From positions 354,436 through 418,435 of the forward strand of contig JAXHLR010000002.1 of NCBI GenBank assembly GCA_034521975.1: a DNA stretch of 64,000 nucleotides, given 5' to 3'. This DNA is from Acidimicrobiales bacterium (lineage in GTDB: Bacteria > Actinomycetota > Acidimicrobiia > Acidimicrobiales > SKKL01). Each line of letters starts with the position of its first letter. The first letter of the stretch is position 1. The position numbers and the translations under genes were made by a program. This document shows, piece after piece, positions 10,797 to 21,205 of this stretch. The notes under the pieces were generated by a model. It saw only the letters and a list, made by a program, of their open reading frames with translations. It had not been told where the DNA came from and did not search any database.

Positions 10797-11882
10797 ATGC
10801 CGATGAGCGACGCCGAGGACGCCACCCCGCGGCGGGCGGTGGTGGTCGGCACCGGCCTGATCGGCGGTTCGCTCGCGCTGGCCCTGGGTGAGCGCGGGTG
10901 GCTGGTCTCGGGCGTCGACCACGACCGGGCCCGACTCGATCGGGCGATCGAGCTGGGCGCCGTCACCGACATCGGGTTCGATCCCGACGCCGAGGTGGTG
11001 TTCGTCGCAACACCGGTCGATCAGATCTCCTCGGCCGTGCAGGAGGCCCTGGCGGCGACCCGAGCGGTGGTCACCGACGTGGGTGGCGTGAAGGCCAGGG
11101 TGGTCGCCTCGATCGCCGATCCGCGGTTCGTTGGCGGACACCCCATGGCCGGGTCCGAGCAGGAGGGGATCGACGGGGCCAGCGCCGATCTCTTCGAGGG
11201 CGCGGTGTGGGTCCTCACGCCGGTCGCGGACACCGACCCCGCGGCCTTCACCCTGGTCCGCTCGATCGTCACCTCGCTGGGAGCCGAGGTGGTCGAGGTG
11301 TCCCCGGAGCGCCACGACCAGCTGGTGGCCGTCGTGTCCCACGTGCCCCACCTGACCGCGGCGGCGCTGATGACGCTGGCCGACGCCCGGTCCGAGCAGC
11401 ACCGCGGCCTGCTGCGACTCGCTGCCGGGGGCTTCCGCGACATGACCCGCATCGCGTCGGGCCACCCCGGCATCTGGCCCGACATCTGCGCGGCCAACCA
11501 GGACGCCATCACCGAGGCGCTCGACGAGCTCATGGGCGCCCTCGGTGGTTTCAGGCAGATGGTGGCCGACGCCGAACGCCAACCGCTGCTGGGCGCCCTG
11601 ACTCGGGCCCGAACCGCCCGTGACTCGCTGCCGAGCCGGTCGGTTCGCCCCGGCGAGCTGAGCGAGGTCCGGGTGCCGGTCACCGACCGCCCCGGCGAGC
11701 TGTCGGGCATCACCACCCTCGCCACCGATCTCGACGTCAACATCTACGACATCGAGATCGATCACAGCGCCGAGGGGACCAAGGGGCTGCTGGTGCTGGT
11801 CGTCGATGCGCATCTCGCCGAGCGCCTGGTCGGCGGCCTGATGGCGCGTGACTACCGTCCGTCGTCGAGGCGACTGGAGTGA
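10797..11882 (+). CDS. tyrA: Prephenate dehydrogenase with C-terminal ACT domain
   Basis: This 361-residue enzyme oxidatively decarboxylates prephenate to 4-hydroxyphenylpyruvate in tyrosine synthesis. An NAD-binding Rossmann motif AVVVGTGLIGGSLALAL opens the protein. GGHPMAGSEQEGIDGA (about residue 110) and VVSHVPHLTAAAL (about 180) are the prephenate-site His segments. From about residue 285, VRVPVTDRPGELSGITTLATDLDVNIYDIEID is an ACT domain, suggesting feedback by an aromatic amino acid. Two in-frame ATGs (10797, 10803) are possible starts. It overlaps aroA by 4 bp, so two shikimate-pathway steps are coupled. Confidence 0.94.
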   Translation: MPMSDAEDATPRRAVVVGTGLIGGSLALALGERGWLVSGVDHDRARLDRAIELGAVTDIGFDPDAEVVFVATPVDQISSAVQEALAATRAVVTDVGGVKARVVASIADPRFVGGHPMAGSEQEGIDGASADLFEGAVWVLTPVADTDPAAFTLVRSIVTSLGAEVVEVSPERHDQLVAVVSHVPHLTAAALMTLADARSEQHRGLLRLAAGGFRDMTRIASGHPGIWPDICAANQDAITEALDELMGALGGFRQMVADAERQPLLGALTRARTARDSLPSRSVRPGELSEVRVPVTDRPGELSGITTLATDLDVNIYDIEIDHSAEGTKGLLVLVVDAHLAERLVGGLMARDYRPSSRRLE

Positions 11883-13168
11883 CCGCACGGGCGATCGCTC
11901 CGATCGAGAGGCCACTCGACGCCGATGTCGCGGTGCCGGGTTCGAAGAGCCTGACCAACCGTGGGTTGGTGCTGGCCGCGCTCGCCGAGGGCACCAGCAC
12001 CTTACGGGGCGCGCTGGTCGCCGACGACACCGAGGCCATGGCCGCCGCGATGCAGACCCTCGGCGCCCGGGTCGACCTCGACCCGGACATCTGCCACGTG
12101 ACCGGGTTCGGTGGCCGGCCGCGTCCGGGCCCGATCACCATCGACGCCCGCCTGTCCGGCACCACCTCGCGGTTCGTGCTCCCGGTGCTGATGTTGGGTG
12201 AAGGACCCTATGTGCTCGATGGCGACCCGCCGCTGCGCGAACGGCCCATGGGCCCGACGCTCGACGCGATGCGTCGCCTGGGCGCCCAGGTCGACGACGA
12301 GGCTCGGCCGGGCCACCTCCCCGTGGTCATCTCGGGACCCCAGGCCCACGGCGGGCGTCTGGAGGTCGATGGATCCACCTCCAGTCAGTTCACGTCCGGG
12401 CTCCTCCTGGCCGGGGCGATGTTCCCCGACGGACTCACCGTCGAACTGACAGGAGAGGTGGTGTCACGCCCCTACCTCGACATGACCGTGGAGGTCCTAC
12501 AGACGTTCGGGGTCGATGCGACGAGCGATGGTGACCGCCGCTACGGGGTACGACCGGGTGGCCCGGGACCCACCGACTACCGGATCGAGCCCGACGCCAG
12601 TGCGGCGTCGTACTTCTTCGCCGCCGCGATGATCTGTGGTGGTCAGGTGCGGGTCGACGGCCTGGGGGGCGCGAGCCTCCAGGGCGACCTGGGCGTGGTC
12701 GAGGTGTTCGAGGCGATGGGTGCGGTGGTCGATCGTCGACGCGAGGCCACCGCGGTGACGGGTCCCACCGTGATCCACGGCGTCGACATCGATCTCGCCG
12801 ACATGCCGGACATGGCCCAGACCGTCGCCGCGGTCGCGGTCTTCGCCGAGGGACCGACCCGTGTGCGCGGGGTGGGGTTGATCCGGGGCCACGAGACCGA
12901 TCGCATCGCTGCGGTGGTCACCGAGATGAGGCGGTGCGGCATCGCCGCCGACGAGCACGACGACGGGTTCACGATCCATCCGGGTCGCCCGGTCCCCGCG
13001 GTGATCGAGACCTACCACGACCACCGCATGGCGATGAGCTTCGCGTTGCTCGGCCTCCGTTCCGAGGGCATCGCCATCGCCGATCCCGGATGTGTCGCCA
13101 AGACCGTTCCGGACTTCTTCGACCGACTCGACCGGCTCAGGATGCCCTCCGGTACGGCCGGCGGGTAG
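11879..13168 (+). CDS. aroA: 3-phosphoshikimate 1-carboxyvinyltransferase (EPSP synthase)
   Basis: EPSP synthase (429 aa) joins phosphoenolpyruvate to shikimate-3-phosphate. Diagnostic segments are VPGSKSLTNRGLVLAALAEGTSTL near the N-terminus, SGTTSRFVLPVL and RERPMGPTLDAMRRLGAQ in the first half, and ETYHDHRMAMSFALLGLRSEG near the C-terminus. The GTG start overlaps the tyrA stop. In the PEP-loop the usual LGNAGT appears as LSGTTSRF, a change also seen in some actinobacterial enzymes. cmk follows after 12 bp. Confidence 0.96.
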   Translation: MTARAIAPIERPLDADVAVPGSKSLTNRGLVLAALAEGTSTLRGALVADDTEAMAAAMQTLGARVDLDPDICHVTGFGGRPRPGPITIDARLSGTTSRFVLPVLMLGEGPYVLDGDPPLRERPMGPTLDAMRRLGAQVDDEARPGHLPVVISGPQAHGGRLEVDGSTSSQFTSGLLLAGAMFPDGLTVELTGEVVSRPYLDMTVEVLQTFGVDATSDGDRRYGVRPGGPGPTDYRIEPDASAASYFFAAAMICGGQVRVDGLGGASLQGDLGVVEVFEAMGAVVDRRREATAVTGPTVIHGVDIDLADMPDMAQTVAAVAVFAEGPTRVRGVGLIRGHETDRIAAVVTEMRRCGIAADEHDDGFTIHPGRPVPAVIETYHDHRMAMSFALLGLRSEGIAIADPGCVAKTVPDFFDRLDRLRMPSGTAGG

Positions 13169-13171
13169 GGT
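13166..13171 (+). promoter_or_regulatory. Possible -10 box (TAGGGT) upstream of cmk
   Basis: TAGGGT ends 9 nt before the cmk ATG and overlaps the aroA stop region. It could give a near-leaderless internal transcript of cmk-plsC. Confidence 0.3.
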
Positions 13172-13180
13172 CCCGGCCCG

Positions 13181-13816
13181 ATGAGAGTGATCGCCATCGA
13201 TGGCCCTGCGGGCTCGGGCAAGTCGACCATCGCCAAGCTGCTCGCGGCGAGACTCGGCCTCGAGTACCTCGACACCGGTGCCATGTATCGCGCCGTTGCC
13301 TTCGCCGCGCTGCGCCGGGGCGTCGATCCGGCCGATGCCGAGGTGGTGTGCCGCATCGCGCGCGACCTCGACCTCGTGGTGAACGAGGACGGCGTGCGGG
13401 TCGACGGTGTCGACGCCACCATCGAGATCCGTGGGCCGGAGGTCACCCGAGCGGTCAGCATCGTGGCCGCCAACCCCGACGTGAGGGCCGAGTTGGTGAG
13501 CCGCCAGCGCGAGTGGGCTCGGCGGCGCGGTGGCGGGGTGTTGGAGGGACGCGACATCGGCACGGTGGTGTTCCCCGATGCCGAGCTGAAGCTGTACCTC
13601 ACGGCCTCGCCCGAGGTCCGGGCCGCCCGACGGTCCAAGGAGGTCACCGATCTCGACTACCACACCGTCGCCGCCGACCTGGCCCGCCGCGACGCCCTCG
13701 ATCAGGGACGAGGGAGCGATCCGTTGCGAACCGCCGACGACGCCACGATCGTCGACACCACCGACCGCACCGTCGACGAGGTGCTCGATGTGATCGTGAG
13801 GATGCTCGATGGCTGA
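13181..13816 (+). CDS. cmk: Cytidylate kinase
   Basis: The 211-residue enzyme phosphorylates CMP/dCMP with ATP. The N-terminal P-loop IDGPAGSGKSTIAKLLAARLGLEYLDTGAMYR is almost diagnostic. GRDIGTVVFPDAELKLYLTASPEVRAARR (about residue 125) carries the phosphate- and base-binding Asp/Arg residues, and RRDALDQGRGSDPLRTADDATIVDTT is the lid and C-terminal segment. Normal length. The stop overlaps the plsC ATG by 8 bp. Confidence 0.96.
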   Translation: MRVIAIDGPAGSGKSTIAKLLAARLGLEYLDTGAMYRAVAFAALRRGVDPADAEVVCRIARDLDLVVNEDGVRVDGVDATIEIRGPEVTRAVSIVAANPDVRAELVSRQREWARRRGGGVLEGRDIGTVVFPDAELKLYLTASPEVRAARRSKEVTDLDYHTVAADLARRDALDQGRGSDPLRTADDATIVDTTDRTVDEVLDVIVRMLDG

Positions 13817-14512
13817 TCCCGAGACTCGGGCCGTGCCGCTCTCCAGGATCCAACGCCTGGTCTATCTCGTCGTGCGGACGGTGACGGTGGCGGCGTTCAA
13901 GGTGTACTTCCGGGTGGAGACGGTGGGGGTTCGAAACCTTCCACCCTCGGGGGCCTACGTCGTCGCCCCCGCCCACCGGTCGAACCTCGACGCGTTGCTC
14001 GTCCAGGCGGTCACGCGTCGTCAGCTGCGGCTCATGGGCAAGGACTCGCTGTGGAAGGCCGGGCGGTTCTGGGCCTGGTTCATGACCGCGCTGGGCGGCT
14101 TTCCGGTGGCTCGGGGAACGGCGGACCGGTTGGCGCTGCGCACCGCCCAGCAACTGCTCGAGCAGGGCGAGCCGCTGGTGCTGTTTCCCGAGGGGACCCG
14201 CCAGAGCGGGCCCGAGATCCAGCCCCTGTTCGACGGCCCGGCCTTCCTGGCCTGTCGGACCGGTGTTCCGATCATCCCCGTCGGCATCGGTGGCAGCGAG
14301 GTCGCCATGGGAAAGGGCGCGAAGCTGCCGAAGCCCCGCAAGATCACATTGGTGTTCGGGGCGCCCCTTCTGCCACCCGAGCGCAGCGGCACCGGCCGGG
14401 CAACCCGCAGGGAGGTGCAGACGCTGACCGCGACGCTGCACGGACAGGTGCAGCAGGTGTTCGATGCCGCGCAACGCCGGGTGGGCCAACCCGTCCCCTC
14501 GAACCACGAGGC

Positions 14513-14516
<4 letters not shown>
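13809..14516 (+). CDS. plsC: 1-acyl-sn-glycerol-3-phosphate acyltransferase family protein
   Basis: This 235-residue acyltransferase carries the HX4D box as APAHRSNLDALLVQ (about residue 54), the substrate motif FPEGTRQSGPEIQPLFDG (about 123), and PIIPVGIGGSEVAM (about 153). A hydrophobic N-terminal segment (VYLVVRTVTVAAFKVYF) probably anchors it to the inner face of the membrane. The family makes phosphatidic acid from lysophosphatidic acid. It overlaps cmk, an arrangement repeated in many actinobacteria and firmicutes. The leuA promoter begins inside its stop codon. Confidence 0.9.
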
Positions 14517-16426
<1,910 letters not shown>

Positions 16427-16441
16427 CGCGCCGGCCGGGTC

Positions 16442-17602
16442 TCAGGGAGATGTCTCGCCGGGCTGGATGGCGCGTTCGCTGTCGCGCTCGAACACGTAGC
16501 CGACCACCCGAACCACGCTGGCCAGGACCGGGACGGCCAGGAAGGCGCCCAGGATTCCCAGCGTGACCGCGCCGGCGGTGAGCGCGGCGAGCACCGCGAG
16601 GGGATGCAGCTTGGTCGCCCGACCGACGATCAACGGCTCGAGCAGGTTCCCCTCGGCCTGCTGCACGGCCACGTTGAGCACCAGCACCGCCAGGGCCAGG
16701 CCGACACCTCCGTCGGCCAGCGCGATCAGCACTGCCACACCCCCGGCGGTGAAGGCGCCAACGATGGGGAACAGGCCGCCGATGAAGACCAGGATGGCGA
16801 GGGGCATGGCGAGCGGGACGTCGAGCAGGACGAGTCCGATGCCGATGAACACCGCGTCGGCGGCGGCGACGACGATCTGTCCACGGAAGTAGCCGCCCAG
16901 CGTCGCCCACACCCGGCGTCCGACCTCGGACATGTCGCCACGGAGGCGCGCCGGAGTGATGTCGAGCGCGAACTGGGCCAACCGGTGGCCGTCCTTGAGA
17001 TAGAAGAACAGCGCGATGAGCGCGAGGAGGATGCCGCTCAGCGCCTCGATCGTCATCGACGCCACCTGCTGGGCCGACCCGCTGACGTCGAGCCCCATGG
17101 CCCATTCCTCGACCGACTCCAGCAGCTCGTCGACCTCGGGGATGGTGACCTCGAAGCGGGTCTCGAGCCAGTCGGTGATGTCGGCGTAGGCGTCCTCGAG
17201 CGTTGCCGTGAGGTCGGTGAGCTCGTTGGCGATCAGCCACCCGATGGCCACCAGCAGGGCGATGAGCCCGAACAGGAACGTGAGCACCAGCACCGCTGCC
17301 ACCAGCGCTGGGGGAACGCCACGGGCCTTTCCCCACTCGGACAGGGGTGACAGGAGCGCAGCCGGCAGCAGGGCGATCACCAGCGGGACGACCACCAGGC
17401 TGAAGATGTCGACGAACTTGAGGAGGGCGAGGAGCAGGATCAGCAGTCCGATGACGCTCCAGGCGAAGACGCCTGCCCTGGTCAGGCGGTGGTCGGCCAG
17501 CGCGACGGTGGGGGCTGCCTCCGTCAGGGGCGAATCGTCGGACGGGTCCGGGGTGGAGGCTCCTTCGTCGGGCTCGTCGGGATCAGGCTCGGCGTCGGTC
17601 AT
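16442..17602 (-). CDS. AI-2E family transporter / permease-like membrane protein
   Basis: This 386-residue protein has about eight hydrophobic segments and a long central soluble stretch (LTATLEDAYADITDWLETRFEVTIPEVDELLESVEEW) typical of the AI-2E/TqsA/YhhT family. The C-terminal half contains GGYFRGQIVVAAADAVFIGIGLVLLDVPLAMPLAILVFIGGLFPIVGAFTAGG, the best conserved family region. An acidic cytoplasmic N-terminus (TDAEPDPDEPDEG) precedes the first helix. Family members export quorum signals or ions in different hosts, so the substrate is open. Confidence 0.88.
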   Translation of the reverse strand: MTDAEPDPDEPDEGASTPDPSDDSPLTEAAPTVALADHRLTRAGVFAWSVIGLLILLLALLKFVDIFSLVVVPLVIALLPAALLSPLSEWGKARGVPPALVAAVLVLTFLFGLIALLVAIGWLIANELTDLTATLEDAYADITDWLETRFEVTIPEVDELLESVEEWAMGLDVSGSAQQVASMTIEALSGILLALIALFFYLKDGHRLAQFALDITPARLRGDMSEVGRRVWATLGGYFRGQIVVAAADAVFIGIGLVLLDVPLAMPLAILVFIGGLFPIVGAFTAGGVAVLIALADGGVGLALAVLVLNVAVQQAEGNLLEPLIVGRATKLHPLAVLAALTAGAVTLGILGAFLAVPVLASVVRVVGYVFERDSERAIQPGETSP

Positions 17603-17643
17603 GGCGCCAACCGCCTACCGCTCGCGGGCGACCCCAACCGGGA

Positions 17644-18219
17644 TCAGTCCTCGGCGCGGGCGATGTCGCGGTGAGCCACCCGCGCGGTGAGACGCCGAAC
17701 GAGCGGTTCGAAGTGCTCGAGCGGCAACGTGTCGTAGTCGGGGTCGAAGGAGGTCTGGTCCCACTCGTCGGCGAAGCGCTCGGTGAGCGCGAACCACGGC
17801 TCGTCGCGGTACTGGTCGCGAAGCGTGGGATCGCCGCCGAAGTGGTGGTAGTAGTGGCGCCCCTGGAAGTCCTGGTGGGTCCGGATCATGTGGTAGACGT
17901 CGTCGCGCACGTAGGGTCGGATGATCTCGGCCGCGATGGCGGGGTGGTTGGGCACGCTGATGGCCTTGCCGATGTCGTGGCACAGCGAGGCGAACACCAC
18001 CTCGTCGTCGGCACCGGCCCGCTCGGCTCGGGTCGCGGTCTGCAGACAGTGGGTGAGCTGGTCGGTGGCGAACCCGTCGACCACCGTGTCGAGTGAACCG
18101 AGCAGGCCGAGGATGGCCTCGGCGACCCGTCCCTGGTTGCGGTTGGTCTCGGCTCCGATGTGCGCCCACTGCTCGGCGGTGGACTCATCCATCCGGGTGA
18201 AGGTGGAAGTCATGGGCAC
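17644..18219 (-). CDS. HD-domain phosphohydrolase (inositol oxygenase-like)
   Basis: This 191-residue HD protein carries TDQLTHCLQTATRAERAGADDEVVFASLCHDIGKAISVPNHPAIAAEIIRPYV, giving an HD pair (CHDIGK), and then a distal HQDFQGRHYYHHFGG. The latter resembles the phosphonate-degrading PhnZ/myo-inositol-oxygenase branch of HD proteins, which use a mixed-valent diiron site. No phosphonate genes are nearby, so the reaction is not assigned. Transcribed with its minus-strand neighbours. Confidence 0.75.
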   Translation of the reverse strand: MPMTSTFTRMDESTAEQWAHIGAETNRNQGRVAEAILGLLGSLDTVVDGFATDQLTHCLQTATRAERAGADDEVVFASLCHDIGKAISVPNHPAIAAEIIRPYVRDDVYHMIRTHQDFQGRHYYHHFGGDPTLRDQYRDEPWFALTERFADEWDQTSFDPDYDTLPLEHFEPLVRRLTARVAHRDIARAED

Positions 18220-18279
18220 CAGTGTGGCTCAGATGGTGCTGTGTTGTCGGGTGGGTGCTGTGTTGTCGGGTAGCAGAGC

Positions 18280-18684
18280 TCATCCCCTGAGCATGACCCC
18301 GAGGACCACGGCGCCGATCGCTGCGAGGAGCCCGACCGCCCCACCGGCGGCCAGCGCGAGACGGGAGCGTCCGAAGGCGTGCACGGCTGCTCCCGCAGCG
18401 GAGAGGCCGACGACGAGCAGCTTGACGCCGAGGGTGATGTGATACTCGGAGGGGCGATCAGCCATTCCCGCCTCGAACACCGACCAGATGCCGGTCACCA
18501 GGAGCACACCCAGGGCCGACCAGGCGATGACGTTGAACCGCCGGGCGACGATCCTCGGGGCATCGGGCCCGAAGGAACGCACCACGGGAACAAGTCCCGC
18601 CAGGGTGAGCTGGCCTCCGACCCACACCGTCGCCGCGAGGATGTGCAGGGTCATGCGCAGGGTGTGGAGGTCGGCACGGAGCAT
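18280..18684 (-). CDS. Small integral membrane protein, CopD-like
   Basis: The 134-residue protein has four predicted helices. The N-terminal TLHILAATVWVGGQLTLAGLVPVVR has the 'H(I/L)xxxxxWVGG' pattern of CopD/DUF2269-type membrane proteins. A conserved-looking His sits in helix 1 and another (EYHITLGVKLLVVGLSAAGAAVHAFGRSR) in helix 3, suggesting metal or haem binding. It lies 18 bp from ispH on the same strand. Function unknown; the CopD-like description is a fold-level guess. Confidence 0.65.
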   Translation of the reverse strand: MLRADLHTLRMTLHILAATVWVGGQLTLAGLVPVVRSFGPDAPRIVARRFNVIAWSALGVLLVTGIWSVFEAGMADRPSEYHITLGVKLLVVGLSAAGAAVHAFGRSRLALAAGGAVGLLAAIGAVVLGVMLRG

Positions 18685-18702
18685 GGCGGCCAGTGTGGGG
18701 GG

Positions 18703-19734
18703 TCAGAGCGCGGCCAGCACCTCGCTGGCGCTGATGGCGCGGTCGTTCACGCCCGGGCGAGCCCCGCCCAACGGGCCGCCGAGCGAGAGCGTGGCCATGA
18801 CATCGACCGCGCCGAGGAGCTCCCGCAATGAACGCGGGGGTGGGAAGTACTCCTCCTCGTCGGTGATGCGGACCTCCTCGACGCCCCGACGCGGCGCGAG
18901 GCGATCGATCACGGCATCGACGAGTTCCTCGGGCGCCGAGGCCCCGGCGGTGACACCGATGGTGCCGGCGAGGTCGTCGGGCAGCTCCGCGGCATCGTTG
19001 ATCCGGTAGACCCGGGGACATCCCTGTTCCGAGGCCAGCTTCTCCAGGGCGCGGGTGTTCGACGAGTTGGCCGAGCCGATGACCACGACGGCGTCGCAGT
19101 CCGACGCGATCTGCATCAGGGCCGACTGCCGGTTGGTGGTGGCGAAGCAGAGGTCGGAGCGTCCCGGCAGCCACACATCGGGGAACCTCGAGCGGGTGGC
19201 GTCCATCACCCCCGCCCAGTCGCGGTGGCTGAGGGTGGTCTGGGCCAGCAAGGCGACGGGTTGCTCGAACGCGGGCAGGTCCCCGACCTCGTCGACGGTC
19301 TCGACACGATGGATCGAGTCGGGCGCGACCGCCATGGTGCCAACGGCCTCCTCGTGGCCTTCGTGGCCGACGTAGACGATCTGGTACCCCTTGCCCGAGC
19401 GGACCTTCACCTCGTGGTGGACCTTGGTCACCAGCGGGCACACGGCGTCGACGACGTAGCCGCCGCTGGCGATGGCGGCGTCGACCACCTCGGGGGCGGA
19501 TCCGTGGGCCGAGAGCATGACGGGCCGGCCTGCGGGCACCTGGGCGATGTCGTCGACGAAGATCACGCCCAGGTCTTCGAAGCGTTGCACGACCCGCTGG
19601 TTGTGCACGATCTCGTGGTAGCAGTACACCGGCGGGTCGAAGGCCCGGACCATCCAGGCCAGCGCCTTGATGGCCATCTCGACCCCGGCGCAGAAGCCAC
19701 GGGGAGCGGCGAGCAGCACACGATCGACGTCCAC
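18703..19734 (-). CDS. ispH: 4-hydroxy-3-methylbut-2-enyl diphosphate reductase
   Basis: IspH/LytB (343 aa) performs the last step of the MEP isoprenoid pathway, reducing HMBPP to IPP and DMAPP with a [4Fe-4S] cluster. The three cluster cysteines are visible in LAAPRGFCAGVEMA (about residue 15), VDAVCPLVTKVH (about 97) and RSDLCFATTNRQSA (about 194). HEIVHNQRVV and SANSSNT are the diphosphate-binding segments. Normal length. GTG start with a TACCCT box 7 nt upstream; divergent from the DUF512 gene. Confidence 0.96.
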   Translation of the reverse strand: MDVDRVLLAAPRGFCAGVEMAIKALAWMVRAFDPPVYCYHEIVHNQRVVQRFEDLGVIFVDDIAQVPAGRPVMLSAHGSAPEVVDAAIASGGYVVDAVCPLVTKVHHEVKVRSGKGYQIVYVGHEGHEEAVGTMAVAPDSIHRVETVDEVGDLPAFEQPVALLAQTTLSHRDWAGVMDATRSRFPDVWLPGRSDLCFATTNRQSALMQIASDCDAVVVIGSANSSNTRALEKLASEQGCPRVYRINDAAELPDDLAGTIGVTAGASAPEELVDAVIDRLAPRRGVEEVRITDEEEYFPPPRSLRELLGAVDVMATLSLGGPLGGARPGVNDRAISASEVLAAL

Positions 19735-19741
19735 GACCCCG

Positions 19742-19747
19742 AGGGTA
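19742..19747 (-). promoter_or_regulatory. -10 box (TACCCT) for ispH, leaderless
   Basis: On the minus strand TACCCT plus 7 nt leads to the ispH GTG. The divergent TATCCT box is 21 bp away. Confidence 0.4.
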
Positions 19748-19768
19748 CCGATCGGCGGCGTCGGGCCC

Positions 19769-19774
19769 TATCCT
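19769..19774 (+). promoter_or_regulatory. -10 box (TATCCT) for the DUF512 gene, leaderless
   Basis: TATCCT plus 6 nt precedes the GTG at 19781. Confidence 0.45.
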
Positions 19775-19780
19775 TGCTGG

Positions 19781-21205
19781 GTGTCCCGCCCTCGCATCGT
19801 CGCGCTCGCCCCGTCCTCCCCGGCTGCTGCTGCGGGTCTGGCCGTCGGCGACGAGATCGCCGCCATCGACGGTGAGGTGCCCCGAGACGTCATCGCCTAC
19901 CGGCTGTTGGTCGATCGACCCGATCCGGTGCTCGAGATCGACCGCGGCGGACTCATCATCGAGGTGACCGTCGCCAAGCCCGACGGAGCGGCCCTGGGGG
20001 CCGAGGTGCACTCGGCACTGTTCGACCAGGTGCGCACCTGCGACAACCACTGCGAGTTCTGCTTCATCTACCAGCTGCCACCGGGAATGAGGAAGAGCCT
20101 GTACCTGAAGGACGACGACTACCGGCTGTCGTTCCTGTACGGCAACTTCACCACGCTCACCCGTTTCACCGAGATCGACCTCGAGCGGGTGGTCACCGAG
20201 GGACTCTCGCCGTTGCACGTGAGCATTCACGCCACCGACCCCGCCGTTCGGGTCGACATGCTGCGCAACCGGCGTGGGGCCACCAGCCTCCGATGGCTTC
20301 GCGCCCTGCTCGATCACGGGATCGAGGTGCACGGCCAGGTGGTGGTCTGTCCAGGGATCAACGACGGCGTCGTGCTCGACGACACACTGGCCGGGGTGCT
20401 CGACCAGTACCCGGAGCTGGCCAGCCTGTGCGTGGTGCCACTCGGGGTCAGTCGCCACTCGAACGAGGCCCGCATGCGCCCCCACACCCGGACCGAGGCC
20501 GCGACCGTGGTCGACACCGTCGAGGACTGGCAGGAGATCTACCACACGGTGCTGGGGCACCGCCTGGTCTTCGCCGCCGACGAGTACTACCTCCTCGCCG
20601 ATCGGCCGTTCCCGGAGCCCGACACCTACGAAGGGTTCCCCATGCACGAGGACGGCATCGGCATGGCCCGCACCTTCGAGCTGGAGTTCACCGGGCGTGT
20701 CGCCGAACCCACGGGTCCCCAGAGCGGCTTCTTCGCCTGGGTCGACGGTGCTCCCGCCGAGGGCTATCGGGCTCCTCGCACCACCGAGGCGCCCGTGCCA
20801 TGTGGCTCGAGCTCCGAGACGGGGTTGCGCATCGGGCCCCGTCGGGGGGCGCCGGTGGCACTGCTCACCGGACCGCTCGGCGCACGTGTCCTCGAACCGC
20901 TCGTGGCCGGCGCCGGCCGCCACGATGTCCGGGTGGTCGAGGTCGCCAACCGGTACTTCGGCGGCAACATCGGGGTCACCGGGCTGATGGTGGGGGAGGA
21001 CCTGGCGCGCACGCTGGCCGATCAGCCCTCCGGACACCGGTACCTGTTGCCCGACGTCTGCCTCTCCCAGGGGCGGTTCCTCGATGGCCTGACCCCGGCC
21101 GATCTCCCGAGGCCGGTCGAGATCATCGCCACCGACGGCATCGCGCTGCGCGACGCCCTCGACCTGGGCGATCGGTCCCGGTCGCTGTCGGGAGCGAACC
21201 GGTGA
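19781..21205 (+). CDS. DUF512 protein: PDZ domain plus radical-SAM-like Cys motif
   Basis: This 474-residue protein begins with a PDZ-like segment (IVALAPSSPAAAAGLAVGDEIAAIDGE), followed by a Cys cluster CDNHCEFCF (CxxxCxxC, about residue 83) and a DUF512 C-terminal domain containing RYFGGNIGVTGLMVGEDLARTL. The family is widely linked to der, as here, where the stop overlaps the der GTG by 4 bp. The biochemical role remains undetermined; a radical-SAM Fe-S enzyme acting in or near ribosome assembly is an inference from the CxxxCxxC motif and the der linkage. Confidence 0.88.
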   Translation: MSRPRIVALAPSSPAAAAGLAVGDEIAAIDGEVPRDVIAYRLLVDRPDPVLEIDRGGLIIEVTVAKPDGAALGAEVHSALFDQVRTCDNHCEFCFIYQLPPGMRKSLYLKDDDYRLSFLYGNFTTLTRFTEIDLERVVTEGLSPLHVSIHATDPAVRVDMLRNRRGATSLRWLRALLDHGIEVHGQVVVCPGINDGVVLDDTLAGVLDQYPELASLCVVPLGVSRHSNEARMRPHTRTEAATVVDTVEDWQEIYHTVLGHRLVFAADEYYLLADRPFPEPDTYEGFPMHEDGIGMARTFELEFTGRVAEPTGPQSGFFAWVDGAPAEGYRAPRTTEAPVPCGSSSETGLRIGPRRGAPVALLTGPLGARVLEPLVAGAGRHDVRVVEVANRYFGGNIGVTGLMVGEDLARTLADQPSGHRYLLPDVCLSQGRFLDGLTPADLPRPVEIIATDGIALRDALDLGDRSRSLSGANR